The notes beneath the pieces are model-generated. The model was not told the DNA's origin and did no database searches. It worked only from the letters and a program-made list of their open reading frames with translations. A stretch of DNA of 64,000 nucleotides. Origin: Lichenicola sp964236105 (GTDB taxonomy: Bacteria; Pseudomonadota; Alphaproteobacteria; Acetobacterales; Acetobacteraceae). Position 1 is the first letter of the stretch, and each line of letters begins with the position of its first letter. The position numbers and the translations under genes are program-made. This document shows positions 61,239 through 64,000 of the stretch, in pieces. The DNA lies in contig CAXSBC010000008.1 in the NCBI GenBank assembly GCA_964236105.1, forward strand, positions 124,001 through 188,000. The letters are read 5' to 3'.

Positions 61239-63653
61239 TCAGGCAGCGACGGAGAGTTCGGCCAGCCGTTGCATCTGCCGCGCGCGCACGACGGCAGGGC
61301 TGTAGTGGGCGTCGAGATGCGCGCGGGCAGCATCGACCTTGGCCTGCACCTCGACCGGATCCGCCATGACCCTGTGCATGAGCCAGGCCGCGTGCTGCGT
61401 GTCCGGCTCCGCCCAGAGCTGATCCGCAGCCATCGGATACTGCCCGGGCTGCACCTTCACGAGCGAGTAGGCCACCGGATAGCCGGTCGCCGGCGTCACC
61501 AGTTCCGTGGTGGCCGAGTAGTCGGTGGCGATCACCGGCCGTCCCAGCGCCATGGCCTCGGCAACCACCAGCCCGAGCCCTTCGCAGCGATGCAGCGACA
61601 GCACGGCGTCGCACAGGGCCGTCAGCTGCAGCGTCTGCGTCCGCGTCAGCACGCGGTCGATCAGGATGATGCCTGGATCCCCTGCGACCAGGGACAGGAA
61701 GTCCTGCAGCGCCTCGGGCGCCAGCAGGCCGTTCATGGTCTTGATGACCAGCATCGCGTCGGTATTGGTCGTGCGGCGAAGCAGGCGGAACGCCTCGATG
61801 CAGGCTTTCGGGTTCTTGCGCTCGATGAAGGACAGGAAGTCGAAGGCGACGTAGAACAAGAACCTGTCGCCCGGCAGGCCGAACTCGGTCCGGCGTGCCG
61901 CGGGCGGAGGCGTCAGCGTCAAGGGCGGCGGCATGCAGAGCACCGGCTTGTCCAGCTTCCGCACCAGCATGGTCTGGATCCAGGCGGTCGGCGCCCACAC
62001 TTCGTCGACGAGGTCGAAGGCCCCGACCCAGGCATCGGGGAAGTGTTCCAGTTCCCAGAACGGGATCGAGATCCGGTAGCCAGGCTCGTCGATCTGCGGC
62101 TGGACGTGTGCGGCGACCTGCGGAAGCTGGTCGGCATTCACGGCGAAGATCTGCACGCGTCCGGTGGCACGCTCGCGCAGCAGCGGCTCGCACTCCGTGT
62201 CGCTGCGGTCCGACACGACGCCGAGTGCGACATCCAGCCCCTCGACCTTTAGGCCACCGGCGGCGAGACCGGCGAGCACCTGCCGGCCGGCATTGCCCAC
62301 GCCGCTGACCGTGCGCAGATAGCCGATGACCGTGGCGGCCGCCCGGTTGGCATGGCCGCCTCTGGTTCTGGCCGAATCCGGAAAGGCATGGCGGCCGACA
62401 CGCGCCGCGACCGGGGCGATCAGCCGATGATCGAGATGCTGCTCGCGCCGTGCGTGCTGGATGTACCAGAGGATCTGGTGACGGAGATGCTCGCCATGAC
62501 GCAGATCGAGAGTCAGCCGCTGGTTGGCGAAATGCGACCAGAGAAATTTCAGGAAATGCGTCAGCACGAAGCAGGAGGAGTCGCGGCTGCCGCCGGGTGC
62601 GGCCTCGTGCAGATAGGTCTCGTAGGTCTCGAAGGGATCGAGCGGCCAGTCCGGGGTGGTCTCGATATACATCCGCCTGACCAGGTCCGGGATCGCCGTA
62701 CCCGACGAGAAACGACCATAGGCGTAGAGGGCGGCCGGGATCGTCCCCCAGCCGTGCAACAGCAGGTCCGATGCGTAATCCCGGCAGAGGCCCGATATGG
62801 CGCCCACGGCCCGATCCCGGAAGTGGCGGCTGTGCTTGGACAGGATGTCAGGCTTGCGCGGATCGAAGCCGCTGAAGTGAAAGAAGCCGAGCGGCGCGTC
62901 GTCGACCGTGTAGCCCGAGGCAGTGGCAGCGAGATGTGACTGGCTGATGTTCCAGTAGGCGAGATTGAACTCCCGGTCGTGCAGGATGCGCGCATGCGGC
63001 GCGAAGCCGGGGATCAGGTCCATGAACTTCTGGTCGACGAAGATGCCCTCGCTCTGTCGGTTGATGCAGGAGATCCGGAGCCTGCGCATCCACCAATGGA
63101 TCAGAGGCAGGCTCTCGGCGGGGCGGCCGACTGCGAGGAAGCCGAGATTGTAGATACCGGCTCGCATGATCGCGAGGTCATCCGGATCGGCATCGCCCTC
63201 CGCCGGCTCCCGCAGATGCGGAACGAGAATGAAGGAGGCGCCCTCGTTCAGCGCATCGAGGATCTTGTCAAGGCGGGCATAGAGGCGGATATCCGGGTCG
63301 AAATAGAGTACGTGTTCGTAACGTCCGCTCTTGAGCAGGTGGGAGAACATGAACGGCTTGACGGCCGTATTGAACTCCATGATGTCGTACTGGAAGGCGA
63401 CGGAGCGGAACCCCGGGATCTCGAGCTGATCGGCCGGCACGAGAACGAAGTCGCCATCATACAATCCCGGCCAGTCGACCGTCTCGTCCGCCAGGCAGAC
63501 GAACACGTCCGCTTCCGGGTGGTGCTGACGGATCGACTGCACCAGCACGCGAGCGAACGGCATGTAGTTGTTGGAGCAGACGGTGAAGAAGGCGGTGGCT
63601 TGTCCTTGTCCGCCACCGGTACTGTCTGCCTGACTGTGCGACGTTGTCTGCAC
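61239..63653 (-). CDS. Two-domain glycosyltransferase (GT8-like plus GT4)
   Basis: About 804 aa. Domain 1 (20-300) resembles GT8-like nucleotide-sugar transferases: FFTVCSNNYMPFARVLVQSI, VLYFDPDIRLYARLDKIL (DxD near 119-122). Domain 2 (from about 435) is GT4: IGYLRTVSGVGNAGRQVL, HRCEGLGLVVAEAMALGRPV near 680 and ATDYSATTELV. It could add two sugars in a row to one acceptor. GTG 63653 is the likely start (AAGGACG upstream); ATGs at 63698 and 63737 have no ribosome-binding site. First gene of the minus operon; FkbM follows 34 bp later. Confidence 0.78.
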   Translation of the reverse strand: MQTTSHSQADSTGGGQGQATAFFTVCSNNYMPFARVLVQSIRQHHPEADVFVCLADETVDWPGLYDGDFVLVPADQLEIPGFRSVAFQYDIMEFNTAVKPFMFSHLLKSGRYEHVLYFDPDIRLYARLDKILDALNEGASFILVPHLREPAEGDADPDDLAIMRAGIYNLGFLAVGRPAESLPLIHWWMRRLRISCINRQSEGIFVDQKFMDLIPGFAPHARILHDREFNLAYWNISQSHLAATASGYTVDDAPLGFFHFSGFDPRKPDILSKHSRHFRDRAVGAISGLCRDYASDLLLHGWGTIPAALYAYGRFSSGTAIPDLVRRMYIETTPDWPLDPFETYETYLHEAAPGGSRDSSCFVLTHFLKFLWSHFANQRLTLDLRHGEHLRHQILWYIQHARREQHLDHRLIAPVAARVGRHAFPDSARTRGGHANRAAATVIGYLRTVSGVGNAGRQVLAGLAAGGLKVEGLDVALGVVSDRSDTECEPLLRERATGRVQIFAVNADQLPQVAAHVQPQIDEPGYRISIPFWELEHFPDAWVGAFDLVDEVWAPTAWIQTMLVRKLDKPVLCMPPPLTLTPPPAARRTEFGLPGDRFLFYVAFDFLSFIERKNPKACIEAFRLLRRTTNTDAMLVIKTMNGLLAPEALQDFLSLVAGDPGIILIDRVLTRTQTLQLTALCDAVLSLHRCEGLGLVVAEAMALGRPVIATDYSATTELVTPATGYPVAYSLVKVQPGQYPMAADQLWAEPDTQHAAWLMHRVMADPVEVQAKVDAARAHLDAHYSPAVVRARQMQRLAELSVAA

Positions 63654-63919
63654 GCGGTCGTCCTTGTTGTACCTTGCTCGCCGCGGGCTGAGTAACATGG
63701 ATGCCGAGGCAGCGACAGGGCGCAACGTTCTCCACATGTCACTGACTGTCGCGGAATGCTGCGGTATGCCAAGAGATGGGGAGAATCGCGACGCTTGAGG
63801 CGGCGGCTGCAGGAAATAACCAATGATCCAAACAGGTTGCCGTATCCGGCCGCCAGCCATGCCTCTGGCATGTGGTTTGCGATTGTCGAGTTATCCTGTC
63901 CAGCTTGCGGAGCTCTGTA

Positions 63920-64000
63920 ATGACGTATTCACGAGTACAGCCAATCCCACATGGAGACGCGCCGTGGATTGCCGATGATGCGGGCCGTGACTTGGCAGCC
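63920..64000 (+). CDS. Hypothetical protein, 5' end only
   Basis: Twenty-seven codons from ATG 63920 to the window edge (starting MTYSRVQPIPHG). A GGAG lies 7 nt upstream of the start. It is divergent from the dual glycosyltransferase. Too little sequence to assign a family. Confidence 0.4.
   Translation, partial: MTYSRVQPIPHGDAPWIADDAGRDLAA

Overview
The window is about 64 kb of G+C-rich DNA with short intergenic gaps, many ATGA-type gene overlaps and frequent GTG/TTG starts. Several features point to an alphaproteobacterium of the Rhodospirillales, most likely Acetobacteraceae. These are an F0 ATP synthase operon (atpI-B-E-F'-F) without the F1 genes and with split b/b' subunits, an OprB-type carbohydrate porin, a tandem glycine riboswitch, and twin-hairpin intergenic elements. 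The taxonomic call is inference; there is no rRNA gene. No tRNA, CRISPR array, intact insertion sequence or prophage was seen.

Layout. 1-180: 5' end of a WrbA-like flavoprotein. 427-11792: an acid-sugar (tetronate) catabolic region: OtnK, OtnI, LtnD and OtnC, a racemase-like protein, an extended SDR, a complete ribose/AI-2-type ABC importer and a divergent LacI-family regulator with a clear palindromic operator. 11934-23037: a glycogen-debranching-type glycosidase, YghU, a glycosyltransferase, the Dcp peptidase, two decayed genes (amidohydrolase, MFS transporter), an SDR and a GH15 glycosidase. 23546-31634: HpaI-type aldolase, SDR, DHA2 MFS pump, a three-gene overlapping set of unknowns (one with a zinc ribbon), small lipoproteins and secreted proteins, and a winged-helix-like protein. 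31927-37021: pgm, glgC and a GlgM/Coryne-type glycogen synthase, then a DUF1810 protein. 37144-44195: a tandem glycine riboswitch ahead of sdaA-glyA-gcvT-gcvP. Glycine can be cleaved, converted to serine and deaminated to pyruvate within one operon, but gcvH is missing. 44196-46424: a small accessory patch (cupin, gene scrap, sulfotransferase). 46597-50696: a perfect Fur-type 7-1-7 palindrome ahead of an OprB porin, a secreted beta-propeller protein and a Tat-exported DyP/EfeB peroxidase. 50768-55780: F0 ATP synthase genes, with an overlapping GT2 transferase and an ArnT/PMT-type transferase. 55868-63653: surface-glycan genes: an SGNH-like/GSCFA pair on + facing a three-gene operon on - (dual-domain glycosyltransferase, FkbM methyltransferase with coiled coil, polytopic membrane protein).

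The best candidates for new biology are the Fur-box/porin/propeller/DyP cluster, the riboswitch-controlled glycine-to-pyruvate operon lacking gcvH, the overlapping trio of unknown genes at 27.5-29.0 kb, and the glycan decoration cluster at 55.9-63.7 kb. A recurring architectural feature is that convergent genes share compact hairpins that include or abut both stop codons.
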